Of a stretch of DNA of 64,000 nt, positions 32,631 to 41,108 are shown piece by piece. Location of the stretch: positions 1 to 64,000 of the forward strand of contig NZ_BCMF01000011.1 of assembly GCF_002217925.1 (NCBI RefSeq). Reading direction: 5' to 3'. The notes under the pieces were generated by a model. That model did no database searches, was not told the origin of the DNA, and saw only the letters and a program-made list of their open reading frames with translations. Position 1 is the first letter of the stretch, and each line of letters starts with the position of its first letter. The translations under genes and the position numbers were made by a program. Source of the DNA: Secundilactobacillus mixtipabuli. GTDB lineage: Bacteria; Bacillota; Bacilli; Lactobacillales; Lactobacillaceae.

Positions 32631-33821
32631 CTAATGTCCCGATCCGCTCCCACGATCAACACTCGGCGTTACCTGCCAAACTTTTCGATAGTTTCGTGTA
32701 AAACTGACTGTATCGTGGTAACCAGCTTTAATGGCGATTTGTGCAAAAGTCAGCTTTGAGGCTAGAACGAGTGGGCGAGCTAATTCACAGCGGAAGAGGT
32801 TGAGTAGGGGTTTAAACGTTAAGCCAAAATGCTCTTTTAACCGGTCGGTAATCGTATCAACTGAAAAGTTCAACGTTTGAGCCACTTGTTCAACTGTTAA
32901 GGGTTCATAACAGTGTTCCAGCAGATAAACGCCGATCACCCAGCCGTCACTGAGGCCCACAAGTTGCTGATGGATGCTGAGTTGCATACGATATTCTTCC
33001 GGTGACAGTCGATGTGCTTTTTTAAACTGGTAGTAGAAGGTGCCAACTGAATGATACCCGCAGATGTTGGCAATCTGGCGAATGGTGAGCGCTGAAAACT
33101 CTAATAAGGCCGTGGCGTTTCTGATCCTGACTTGATTGAGTAATTGGTCAAATGAAAAACCCGTAATCCGCAGCAGTTCTTCTTGAATGGTACTTTCATC
33201 TTCACTAAAGACTTTCGCAACTTCTGCCACAGTAACTGCTGACTGATGATGAAACTGCAAGTATTTTAACCACTGCCAAGCGGGCTCCATATTCTGTTTT
33301 GGGAGGGGGACTTTGGTTCCCGTTTGAAACAAATACATGACATATGAAACTAAGGATAAGTTCAGACTTGATGATCCGCCAAACGGTAATTGTTTTTGAC
33401 GAATAACTTCTTGGCAAAACTGCGTTAGAAAAGCCTGTTCAGTGGTGTTGACCCGTACGATTGGGTAGAATCGATCAGTGGTTTTAAGGGCCTTTGAATA
33501 CTGTACTTCATCCGTTGAAGAAAGTAGGAGCAGTCCCAAAGACAAACGAATTCGAAAAAGCGTCACCGATTGATTGTCAGATAGCTTTAACTGCTGCATT
33601 TGATAGGGCATGAGCTGGATGATTTCCCCAGCAGACAGGTTGATGGGTTGCCGGTTTAATTCCAGGGTTATTTGACCATCAGTAATCACGAGAAACTCCG
33701 CTTCATCTGAAAAATGAGCTGGCTGAGTTTTTTTCAAGTGCTGATGAACAATTGTCAGTGCTTGCGGCTGATACTGACCCGATAAATAATTAGTACTGAC
33801 ATACGGAAAATTCTGATTCAT
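32631..33821 (-). CDS. AraC-family regulator with two HTH modules
   Basis: 396 residues from the ATG at 33821, after GGGGTGAT. An N-terminal cupin-like sensing domain (DEAEFLVITDGQITLELN, INLSAGEIIQLMPYQMQQL) occupies about residues 40-100. A first AraC-type DNA-binding module lies near 185-280 (VAEVAKVFSEDESTIQEELL and LTIRQIANICGYHSVGTFYY, then QFKKAHRLSPEEYR). A second lies near 300-390 (VEQVAQTLNFSVDTITDRLK and LTFAQIAIKAGYHDTVSFTR, then NYRKVWQVTPS). Normal AraC proteins have one such module of two HTHs. It is divergent from the oxidoreductase genes at 33937, which it probably controls. Confidence 0.8.
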   Translation of the reverse strand: MNQNFPYVSTNYLSGQYQPQALTIVHQHLKKTQPAHFSDEAEFLVITDGQITLELNRQPINLSAGEIIQLMPYQMQQLKLSDNQSVTLFRIRLSLGLLLLSSTDEVQYSKALKTTDRFYPIVRVNTTEQAFLTQFCQEVIRQKQLPFGGSSSLNLSLVSYVMYLFQTGTKVPLPKQNMEPAWQWLKYLQFHHQSAVTVAEVAKVFSEDESTIQEELLRITGFSFDQLLNQVRIRNATALLEFSALTIRQIANICGYHSVGTFYYQFKKAHRLSPEEYRMQLSIHQQLVGLSDGWVIGVYLLEHCYEPLTVEQVAQTLNFSVDTITDRLKEHFGLTFKPLLNLFRCELARPLVLASKLTFAQIAIKAGYHDTVSFTRNYRKVWQVTPSVDRGSGSGH

Positions 33822-33936
33822 GCAATCACCCCACAACATTTGAACACTTAACCGATTTTTGTTACTTAAGTGTTATTGGAATCTATTATACTGGTTGTGA
33901 ATTAATTATCAAGCAACCTAGAAGAGAGGGATTTCA

Positions 33937-34917
33937 ATGTCGAAAGTGTTTGTTTTAGGTGGTACCGGTTTTTTAGGCTATTACACCATCAAGGAGCTGT
34001 TGTCACGCGATTATCAAGTCAAAACCATGGCGTTGCCACCATTGCCGGAAGCTGATTTACTCCCTGACGAAGTCGAACTGACTCTTGGCGATATGAACGA
34101 ACTTAGTGATTCACAAGTCGTTGACTTATTAGCCGATTGCGATGGCTTTATGTATGCCGCAGGCGCGGATGAGCGTGCGGTTCCAGATAAGCCGGCCTTG
34201 AGTTTTTACTATCAAGCTAACGTTCTCCCGACTCAGCGATTTGCGCGATTAGCACGGCAAGCCGGGGTCAGCCATTTTGTGTTATTCGGTTCATATAATA
34301 GTGAGTTTGCGATTAAGCTGGCAGCAAAATACCCAGACTATCAAGAACAGCCTTACGTTAATACCCGGCTGCTGCAAGAACAAGTGGCCTTTGCGGAAGG
34401 TGAAGGTGGCATGACCGTGACCTCGCTGCGATTGCCCTATATTTTTGGGACTATGCCAGGCCGAATGCCATTATGGAAAATGTTTGTTGATATGATCCGT
34501 GATCAGCCCGTCTATCCCGCTTTAAGGGGGGCAACCTCGTCTGTGACCGTTGAGCAAGTCGGGGAAGCCGCCGTTGGTGCGTTGGAAAATGGTCGCCATC
34601 GACAAACTTTTGCGATTAATAGTTACAACCTCAGCTATCAGGAATTCTATACGATGATTGTGGCGGCCTTAGGTCAGACCGGTAAAACGCAAGTACCCGT
34701 GATTTCATTTGACCAAATAAAGCCACAACTGGAAGTAGCTCAGGCTGAAGTTGAACAGGCCGGTAAAGAACACGGGATTAACCTGTTGCTGTCGCAACAA
34801 TTACAAGAGGAGCAGTTATGCTCTGATCCGGCAGAGACGCAAGCATTCCTAGGCATTAAGCCTCATGATGTGCCTGCTTCGATCCGCGAAACGCTGGCTA
34901 AATGTGTTAACGGCTAG
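33937..34917 (+). CDS. NAD(P)-dependent extended SDR (epimerase/dehydratase-like)
   Basis: 326 residues with AGAGAGGG upstream. Rossmann signature VFVLGGTGFLGYYT at residues 4-17 (GxxGxxG). FGSYNSEF and TRLLQEQ follow, but the classical YxxxK pair is not evident in its usual form, as in atypical members. The substrate is unknown. Divergent from the araC gene and 83 bases before a second oxidoreductase gene. Confidence 0.75.
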   Translation: MSKVFVLGGTGFLGYYTIKELLSRDYQVKTMALPPLPEADLLPDEVELTLGDMNELSDSQVVDLLADCDGFMYAAGADERAVPDKPALSFYYQANVLPTQRFARLARQAGVSHFVLFGSYNSEFAIKLAAKYPDYQEQPYVNTRLLQEQVAFAEGEGGMTVTSLRLPYIFGTMPGRMPLWKMFVDMIRDQPVYPALRGATSSVTVEQVGEAAVGALENGRHRQTFAINSYNLSYQEFYTMIVAALGQTGKTQVPVISFDQIKPQLEVAQAEVEQAGKEHGINLLLSQQLQEEQLCSDPAETQAFLGIKPHDVPASIRETLAKCVNG

Positions 34918-34968
34918 TGACGAATAGGGGCAGGGACCTGCCATCTGGAAAATTATTGTTAAATAAAT

Positions 34969-34982
34969 AGAAAGCGCTTACA
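34969..34982 (+). promoter_or_regulatory. cre-like site (CcpA)
   Basis: AGAAAGCGCTTACA fits the TGWAAnCGnTnnCA consensus except at its first base and contains the symmetrical AAGCGCTT core. It lies just before the ribosome-binding site of the SDR gene, so CcpA would act as a roadblock on that gene when preferred sugars are present. Confidence 0.6.
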
Positions 34983-35000
34983 GCAAAGGAGATCATTGTC

Positions 35001-35735
35001 ATGAATAAATTAACCGGCAAAGTAGCCATCATCACAGGTGGTTCACAAGGTATGGGCGCCTCGCACGCTAAATTGTTTGTTAGCGAGGGCGCTAAAGTGG
35101 TCATCACGGATATTAATGAAGCAGCTGGGACCAAATTAGCGGCTGAATTGGGAGACAATGCCATCTTTGTTAAGCAAGACGTTGCCAGTGAAGCCGACTG
35201 GCAAACGGTGATTAAAGAGACAATTGCTCATTTTGGCCAATTGGATATTCTAGTTAATAATGCCGGCATCACGTATGCCAAATCACTGTTTGACGTCACC
35301 ACGGATGAATACCTGAAAATTTTCAATATTAATCAATTAAGCGTCTTTTTGGGCATGAAGTACGCTGCCGCTGAAATGAAAAAAGCGGATTCTGGCAGCA
35401 TCGTGAATATTTCTTCTATCAATGGCTTAGTCGGCGGGGCCATTGGGTACACCGACACGAAGTTTGCTGTCCGCGGGATGACCAAGGCTGCAGCACTGGA
35501 GCTGGCCCACTATCATATCCGGGTCAACTCTGTTCATCCAGGCGTGATCTCAACACCGATGATTCATCAGGGCGATACGGATGAAGCAGTCAAACAATTT
35601 GCAAAAATGATTCCGCTGCAACGAATTGCTGAACCAGAAGAGGTTTCTAAGATGGTACTGTTCTTGGCGTCAGATGATTCGAGCTATTCGACGGGTGCAG
35701 AATTCACGGTTGATGGGGGATTAACGGCACAGTAA
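35001..35735 (+). CDS. short-chain dehydrogenase/reductase
   Basis: 244 residues, the standard classical SDR length, with AAAGGAG upstream. Cofactor motif TGGSQGMG near 13-20, NNAG near 88-91, catalytic Ser in NISSINGL, and YTDTK (catalytic Tyr-Lys). C-terminal HPGVISTPM and DGGLTAQ are typical. Asp after the second beta strand (VVITDIN) favours NAD(H). It is close in pattern to lactobacillar alcohol and hydroxysteroid dehydrogenases. Natural substrate not determinable. A cre-like site precedes it, suggesting carbon catabolite control. Confidence 0.85.
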   Translation: MNKLTGKVAIITGGSQGMGASHAKLFVSEGAKVVITDINEAAGTKLAAELGDNAIFVKQDVASEADWQTVIKETIAHFGQLDILVNNAGITYAKSLFDVTTDEYLKIFNINQLSVFLGMKYAAAEMKKADSGSIVNISSINGLVGGAIGYTDTKFAVRGMTKAAALELAHYHIRVNSVHPGVISTPMIHQGDTDEAVKQFAKMIPLQRIAEPEEVSKMVLFLASDDSSYSTGAEFTVDGGLTAQ

Positions 35736-35799
35736 TTGCTATTAGAAAACCGAATTGAATTAAGTCTGTGCAAGGTGGTACGAATTAAGTTGTGGTCGC

Positions 35800-35890
35800 T
35801 TTCTGTGACTGAGAAAAATGATATAATAAATGTAAAAAGTTGAACAACATGAACGAGCCTTAGCAGCTGCCACCGCTAAGGCTCTTTTTT
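35800..35890 (+). ncRNA. Fst-type antisense RNA, copy 3 (orphan)
   Basis: TTTCTG - 16 bp - TATAAT (35822-35827) and terminator AGCCTTAGC/GCTAAGGCT with T6 (35855-35890). The body contains TTGAACAACATGAAC, which keeps an exact 11-base match (TGAACAACATG) to the plus-strand sequence at the start of the Fst toxin at 32323. No toxin gene lies next to it. It could act in trans on that toxin. Confidence 0.6.
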
Positions 35891-35932
35891 ACGCTAAAAA
35901 GCGGGTGGGTTTCACCAATCGGTATAACATAA

Positions 35933-35979
35933 AAAGCAGCACAGTAATTTCCCAACTGAGAAAATTGCTGTGCTGCTTT
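35933..35979 (-). terminator. terminator of the glycerol-dehydrogenase-like gene
   Basis: A long stem, AAAGCAGCACAG with CTGTGCTGCTTT, with a T-run on the minus strand. Confidence 0.75.
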
Positions 35980-36003
35980 ATTTGGAACTTATAGTTCAAA
36001 CGT

Positions 36004-37104
36004 TTATTCTTCAACAAAAGCTGTGATATCTTCAACTGTTAAGATGGCATCCTTAACAACCTCAGCCGTAACCGGTTCCTTAGTTGGAACGAAGTGCATT
36101 TGCGTGCTTGGATCCGCTGCAGCAGTGGCAATCTTTTCGATGTCACTGTCAGGAATATCACCAAGGTTCAAGTCCTCCAGGTTAGTTGGTAGGCCAAGCT
36201 CATGGTAGAAGGGCAGCAAATCTCTGATATTGTCAGTTTTGCCTTCAATCGCCAGTAGAACCAAGATGCCATAGGCAACCTTCGCACCGTGTAGATGTGG
36301 GGCAGTTGCTGGGAAGATGGTCAAAGCGTCATGAATGGCGTGGGCGCCAGAGGCACGACCGTAGTCATCGCCCCAGCCACCAACAGTTCCGGCCATCACA
36401 GTAATGGTTTCAGCGATTTGACGCCAACGAGGGGTTAAGCGGCCAGCCTTCATGTCTTCTACAGCACCGATAGAGTTCTTCAATAGAACCTCTTTGCAGT
36501 TGTTGGCCATTTGACGAGAAATGGTCAGGGCTACGGTGTATTGGTCTTCTGGTAATTGTTGGAAGATCAACTCGGATTCGTAGAACTTAGCTAAGGTATC
36601 ACCAATACCAGCCACGAAGTACTCGATTGGTGAGTTCAAAATAACTTTGGGGTTCAGTAGCATTAAATTAGCGGTTTCCAAGTAAATGTTATGGTTAATG
36701 TGTTCGCCGGTTTCCTTGTAATGCACGGAAATAGCTGACCATGGCGAACAGTTGCTTGCTAGTGTTGGAATTAAAACGAGGTAACGGTGAGTACCAGTGG
36801 TGACACTCTTAGAGGTATCCAAAACTTTCCCGCCACCAAGTCCAATCACCATATCAACGTTGTTTTCGTCAGCAATCTGACTCACGCGGTCAATTTCTTC
36901 AAATGAACATTCACCACCAAACGGCACGTCAACAACCTTCACATCGTCTGGCCATTCTGGTAAATACGGTTGAGCTGCGGCTAATGATTTCTCGCCATGA
37001 AGAAATAAGACGGTTCTCACCTTTAACTTGGCCATGAACCCTGGTAATTCGTCATAAGCCTTATTGTCTGATATGTAGCGTTGCGGTCCACTTTGTGAAA
37101 TCAT
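36004..37104 (-). CDS. glycerol-dehydrogenase-like iron/zinc-containing alcohol dehydrogenase
   Basis: 366 residues, the usual length of the family. The N-terminal nucleotide-binding half has VIGLGGGKVLDTSKSV and LIPTLASNCSPWSAISVHY. The metal-binding half supplies ligands in AGIGDTLAKFYE (Asp), SGAHAIHDAL (His) and APHLHGAKVAYG (His). This pattern fits glycerol dehydrogenase and the related YbdH/HcxA group more than butanol dehydrogenases. The reaction would be NAD(H)-dependent oxidation of a polyol or reduction of a hydroxyketone or 2-oxoacid. Soluble, monocistronic, own terminator. Confidence 0.8.
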   Translation of the reverse strand: MISQSGPQRYISDNKAYDELPGFMAKLKVRTVLFLHGEKSLAAAQPYLPEWPDDVKVVDVPFGGECSFEEIDRVSQIADENNVDMVIGLGGGKVLDTSKSVTTGTHRYLVLIPTLASNCSPWSAISVHYKETGEHINHNIYLETANLMLLNPKVILNSPIEYFVAGIGDTLAKFYESELIFQQLPEDQYTVALTISRQMANNCKEVLLKNSIGAVEDMKAGRLTPRWRQIAETITVMAGTVGGWGDDYGRASGAHAIHDALTIFPATAPHLHGAKVAYGILVLLAIEGKTDNIRDLLPFYHELGLPTNLEDLNLGDIPDSDIEKIATAAADPSTQMHFVPTKEPVTAEVVKDAILTVEDITAFVEE

Positions 37105-37284
37105 TATTCTCAGTCCTTTGGTTAGTCCATCCGTTAGACGGACTTTAATATGTCGTTTAGCTTCATCTCACTGGGTGACAGCTAATAGTGAATCATTATC
37201 GACTTGAGAAAATGAAATGTCAAGGTGTTTTTTAATTGTTCTCTAATCTTGATTTAGAAAAACCTCGTTAAGAGTAAAAGTATT

Positions 37285-37533
37285 TCACGACACTTGTGCT
37301 TGAACAAAATACTTATTGATCACGAACTGATGACGCTGATTATAGTGGCGATAGACGGCGATCTTAGCGCCTGCGCGAGCACGGTACAGAAAATCTAGGG
37401 CGTGCTGGACCACAAGACAGTGTAATGTTTGCCCGTCAACTGTTATGATGGGAATGTACAACATCGGGGGAACCTGCTTAATCACTTTGGGTTCAGCGCC
37501 TAGTATGCCAGTTACGTTAATGAATTTGGTCAA
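37285..37533 (-). CDS. LexA-controlled small protein of unknown function
   Basis: 82 residues from a TTG at 37533 preceded by AAGGTGGTG. The annotatable ATG at 37572 overlaps the LexA box and lies upstream of the -10-driven start, so it cannot be used. The protein is mostly beta strands with basic, aromatic residues (MLYIPIITVDGQTLHCLVVQ, FLYRARAGAKIAVYRHYNQR), which could be a small nucleic-acid-binding barrel. No family is recognised. The perfect LexA box directly abutting a perfect -10 makes it a likely SOS gene. Confidence 0.6.
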   Translation of the reverse strand: MTKFINVTGILGAEPKVIKQVPPMLYIPIITVDGQTLHCLVVQHALDFLYRARAGAKIAVYRHYNQRHQFVINKYFVQAQVS

Positions 37534-37563
37534 TATCAACACCACCTTTTTAAAGTTATCATT

Positions 37564-37583
37564 ATTATACAAACATACGTTCG
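37564..37583 (-). promoter_or_regulatory. LexA (SOS) box with abutting -10
   Basis: On the minus strand CGAACGTATGTTTG (37583-37570) is a full match to CGAAC-N4-GTTYG and is followed immediately by TATAAT (37569-37564). Confidence 0.8.
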
Positions 37584-37797
37584 CACAATCAAGTAAAAGA
37601 TTATTTTTTAATCGACTACATATGAAGGTGTTTTAGTTGCACATATAGTCTTTACTTGATATGATATAACTACGTACGCGGTAGATTGCAAAAAAGAAAG
37701 ATCAATAATGAAGATAAGTTCGTTTTGACAATTTATCCGCATGTTATTGTCGATGTTTTAAAAGTGATTTGGTTGTTAAATGAAGGGGGTTGCGCCG

Positions 37798-39645
37798 TTG
37801 GCGAGAATACCCGAACAGGTAATTGAACAAGTCCGCGATGCAACCGATATCGTGGATTTTATTAGTCAATATGTTCAATTGCAGAAGCAAGGAAAAAATT
37901 TCTTTGGTCTGTGTCCATTCCATGAAGAACGGACGCCTTCTTTTTCGGTCACTGAGGATAAGCAAATTTTTCACTGCTTTAGTTGTGGCCGAGGTGGTAA
38001 CGTCTTCAAGTTTTTGATGGAGCTTGAAAATCTCAGCTTTCAAGAAGCCGTGGTAAAAGTTGCGGCATTTTCACACGTGTCGCTTGACGAGCAAATCGTT
38101 AACGCAGCAACCGGTGCCGGTCAGCACGGCGACCCGCAGTCACCAACTAATCAGCTGATCAAGCTGCACCAAGATGCAACAAAGCTTTATACCCATATTT
38201 TAATGAATACGGAAATGGGTCAGCCAGCGCTGGACTATTTGCACAAGCGCGGTTTGACAGACCAAACCATTTCAGATTACGGTCTGGGATATGCGCCCAG
38301 TAAGCAACTGCTGAAGCCGTTTTTTGACACCCGTAAGGTTGATTATCAAACCTTGCGGCATTCCGGTTTGTTCATTGAAAATCAGGATGGTGAATTGCGT
38401 GACCGGTTTGTTGACCGGATCATGTATCCTATCCGCAACCAGTCGGGTCAGGAAATTGCCTTTTCTGGTCGGATGTTGAAACAGCAGCCAGATCAGCCCA
38501 AATATTTAAACAGTCCGGAAACCGAACTGTTTAATAAACGCAAAGTGCTGTTCAACTTTGATCTGGCGCGGGGTGCCGTGCGAAAACAGGGTAACCTGAT
38601 CCTGTTTGAAGGCTTTATGGATGTGATGTCAGCCCACCAATCAGGTGTGGATAATGGCGTGGCTTCCATGGGAACCAGTTTGACTGAAGAGCAGATTTAC
38701 GCGATTCAGCGAATTACCAAACAAGTTTATGTTTGTTATGATGGCGATACACCAGGGCAAAAGGCGACTCAGCGGGCTTTATCCATTCTACGTGATAATT
38801 CCAGTTTAACGTTAGGTGTCATTCAGATGCCTGAGGGAATGGATCCCGATGAGTACCGTCAAAATTATGGTGAAGAAAAGCTGGCCCACGCGCTGTCATC
38901 TGCCCGCGAAACGCCAGTTGCATTTGAGATGCGTTATTTGAAGACCCAGTATGATGTAAATACGGATACTGGCAGGTTTCAATACTTAAATGACATTCTG
39001 GCGATCCTAGCCACTGTGAAGTCGCCAGTTGAACAAGACGTTTACCTGACACAATTGGCAGAACAGTTTCAACTGGAAAAGAGCAGTTTGCGCCAGCAGT
39101 TGGCCATGGTGAAACCGGCTAAGCAAACGCCTGAGCGGCCAGCCAGACCGGCAGTTAATCCCGGTCAAAGCCAGCCACAGACGCAACAGCAGCAGGTCGT
39201 TAAGCGCACGCCAGTGGAAAAAGCGGAACGGGCGTTACTGTACCGGATGCTTCACGACCACGATGTGTGGTTACGTGTTACCGGCTTACCGCAATTTAAT
39301 TTTGTCGATGATGATTACCAGCTGGTTTATACACTGGCTCAAGGGTACTTTGAGACCCACCAGAGTTATGCGCCAGCCCAGTTTGTTGATTTTATCCATG
39401 ATGATCATTTACAAAACCTGGTGATCGATATTGAATCCATGCAGTTAAATGAGTCAACCAGTGAGGGCGAGATTGATGATTATATTCAATTGATCATGAA
39501 TGTCGCACCACTAACCAAACAAATTGGCGAAACAGAGCAAGCGTTACAAGAAGCACGGCGGTTGGGCGATGATGACCGCGTGCGCCAACTTGTTATCGAG
39601 TATATTAAGCTACAACAGCAAAAGCAGTCTCAAAAACAAGCTTAG
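37798..39645 (+). CDS. dnaG: DNA primase
   Basis: 615 residues from the TTG at 37798, eight bases after GAAGGGGG; the ATG at 37780 lies in front of that site. The N-terminal CHC2 zinc ribbon is intact ([11 protein letters not shown], then [15 protein letters not shown]). The TOPRIM catalytic part has [15 protein letters not shown] and [12 protein letters not shown] with the acidic metal ligands. The C-terminal helicase-binding domain follows a Q/P-rich linker. It makes RNA primers at the replication fork. 11 bases upstream of rpoD, as in the conserved macromolecular-synthesis operon. Confidence 0.95.
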   Translation: MARIPEQVIEQVRDATDIVDFISQYVQLQKQGKNFFGLCPFHEERTPSFSVTEDKQIFHCFSCGRGGNVFKFLMELENLSFQEAVVKVAAFSHVSLDEQIVNAATGAGQHGDPQSPTNQLIKLHQDATKLYTHILMNTEMGQPALDYLHKRGLTDQTISDYGLGYAPSKQLLKPFFDTRKVDYQTLRHSGLFIENQDGELRDRFVDRIMYPIRNQSGQEIAFSGRMLKQQPDQPKYLNSPETELFNKRKVLFNFDLARGAVRKQGNLILFEGFMDVMSAHQSGVDNGVASMGTSLTEEQIYAIQRITKQVYVCYDGDTPGQKATQRALSILRDNSSLTLGVIQMPEGMDPDEYRQNYGEEKLAHALSSARETPVAFEMRYLKTQYDVNTDTGRFQYLNDILAILATVKSPVEQDVYLTQLAEQFQLEKSSLRQQLAMVKPAKQTPERPARPAVNPGQSQPQTQQQQVVKRTPVEKAERALLYRMLHDHDVWLRVTGLPQFNFVDDDYQLVYTLAQGYFETHQSYAPAQFVDFIHDDHLQNLVIDIESMQLNESTSEGEIDDYIQLIMNVAPLTKQIGETEQALQEARRLGDDDRVRQLVIEYIKLQQQKQSQKQA

Positions 39646-39656
39646 GGGGCTTTCTA

Positions 39657-40784
39657 ATGGCAAAAGAAACAAAGAAAAGCAGCAAAGACTTTGATCAAAA
39701 AGGTTACGACAAAGCCGTTAAGGACCTAGTAAAGGACTACAAGAAAAAGGGTCAAGTCACCTACGATGAACTGTCAGATAAAATTGCTTCACCATTTGGC
39801 TTAAGCGCCAAGAAGATGGACGGTTTGCTGGAAAAAGTTGAAGATGCTGGTATCAGTGTCGTTGATGAAAACGGTGATCCCGATTCACGTGCCGTTAAGG
39901 CTGCCAAGAAAGTTACTGCTAGTGAATTAAAGAATACTTCTGCACCATCCGGTGTCAAGATCAATGATCCTGTGCGGATGTACTTGAAGGAAATCGGTCG
40001 GGTTAAGCTATTAACCGCCGACGAAGAAGTGGCGTTGGCCTTACGGATCGAACAAGGCGATGAAGAAGCTAAGCAAGAATTAGCCGAAGCTAACCTGCGT
40101 TTGGTGGTTTCCATTGCTAAGCGTTACGTTGGCCGTGGTATGCAATTCTTGGATCTGATCCAAGAAGGGAACATGGGTCTGATGAAGGCCGTTGAGAAAT
40201 TCGATTACCGTAAAGGCTTCAAGTTCTCAACGTATGCAACTTGGTGGATTCGTCAAGCCATCACCCGTGCTATTGCTGACCAAGCCCGGACCATCCGGAT
40301 TCCCGTGCACATGGTCGAAACCATCAACAAGTTGATCCGGATTCAACGTCAATTGCTGCAAGACTTAGGGCGTGAACCTACCCCTGAAGAAATTGGTGCC
40401 GAAATGGATATGCCAACGGAAAAGGTTCGTGAGATCTTGAAGATCGCTCAAGAACCCGTTTCATTGGAAACCCCAATTGGTGAAGAGGACGACTCTCACT
40501 TGGGTGACTTCATTGAAGATGACGATGCTACGAGTCCAGCAGATCACGCTGCTTACGAACTGTTAAAAGAACAGCTTGAAAGCGTTCTGGACACCTTAAC
40601 AGATCGGGAAGAAAACGTGTTGCGTCTTCGTTTCGGTTTGGATGACGGCCGGACCCGCACTTTGGAAGAAGTCGGTAAAGTTTTCGGTGTTACCCGTGAA
40701 CGGATTCGTCAAATCGAAGCTAAAGCCTTACGCAAGCTTCGTCACCCATCACGTTCAAAGCAACTGAAGGATTTCTTGGAGTAA
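39657..40784 (+). CDS. rpoD: primary RNA polymerase sigma factor (sigma-70/SigA)
   Basis: 375 residues, typical of Gram-positive SigA. Region 1.1 is present and short. Region 1.2 begins [16 protein letters not shown]; region 2 reads [19 protein letters not shown] and [20 protein letters not shown]; region 3 includes [14 protein letters not shown]; region 4 includes [20 protein letters not shown]. The start is clear (AGGGGGC upstream). Co-transcribed with dnaG. Confidence 0.97.
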   Translation: MAKETKKSSKDFDQKGYDKAVKDLVKDYKKKGQVTYDELSDKIASPFGLSAKKMDGLLEKVEDAGISVVDENGDPDSRAVKAAKKVTASELKNTSAPSGVKINDPVRMYLKEIGRVKLLTADEEVALALRIEQGDEEAKQELAEANLRLVVSIAKRYVGRGMQFLDLIQEGNMGLMKAVEKFDYRKGFKFSTYATWWIRQAITRAIADQARTIRIPVHMVETINKLIRIQRQLLQDLGREPTPEEIGAEMDMPTEKVREILKIAQEPVSLETPIGEEDDSHLGDFIEDDDATSPADHAAYELLKEQLESVLDTLTDREENVLRLRFGLDDGRTRTLEEVGKVFGVTRERIRQIEAKALRKLRHPSRSKQLKDFLE

Positions 40785-40823
40785 ATTAGAATCAAGTATT
40801 GAAATTGATAACCATTTAGGATG

Positions 40824-40872
40824 AAAAACACCCTGGTTATGAGTCGAAAAGACTGATAATCAGGGTGTTTTT
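40824..40872 (+). terminator. terminator of dnaG-rpoD
   Basis: AAAAACACCCTGgTTAT pairs with ATAAtCAGGGTGTTTTT. Confidence 0.85.
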
Positions 40873-41108
40873 ATGTGCAATTAAATGACTAGTGACCTAA
40901 ACAAAATTTCAAAAATTGTTTTAAGGATAAACTTTACACGTGAAAACTTCAACATTATAATAAAACCAAAAGATTGGGGGAGTATACGAAAGGAAAATGA
41001 ATTTTCATTCGGAATTTTAGTTAACGCTGTTGATAAATGTCTTTTAACGTTAAGTTGTTTTTGATGGATGAGATAACTAATTGGTAGGTCAAATAGGGGG
41101 CACCAGAA

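Noticed and set aside
37110-37145. Small inverted repeat (AGTCC...GGACT) upstream of the glycerol-dehydrogenase-like gene
   Set aside because: Short and bulged, with no link to a known operator; not enough to call a site.
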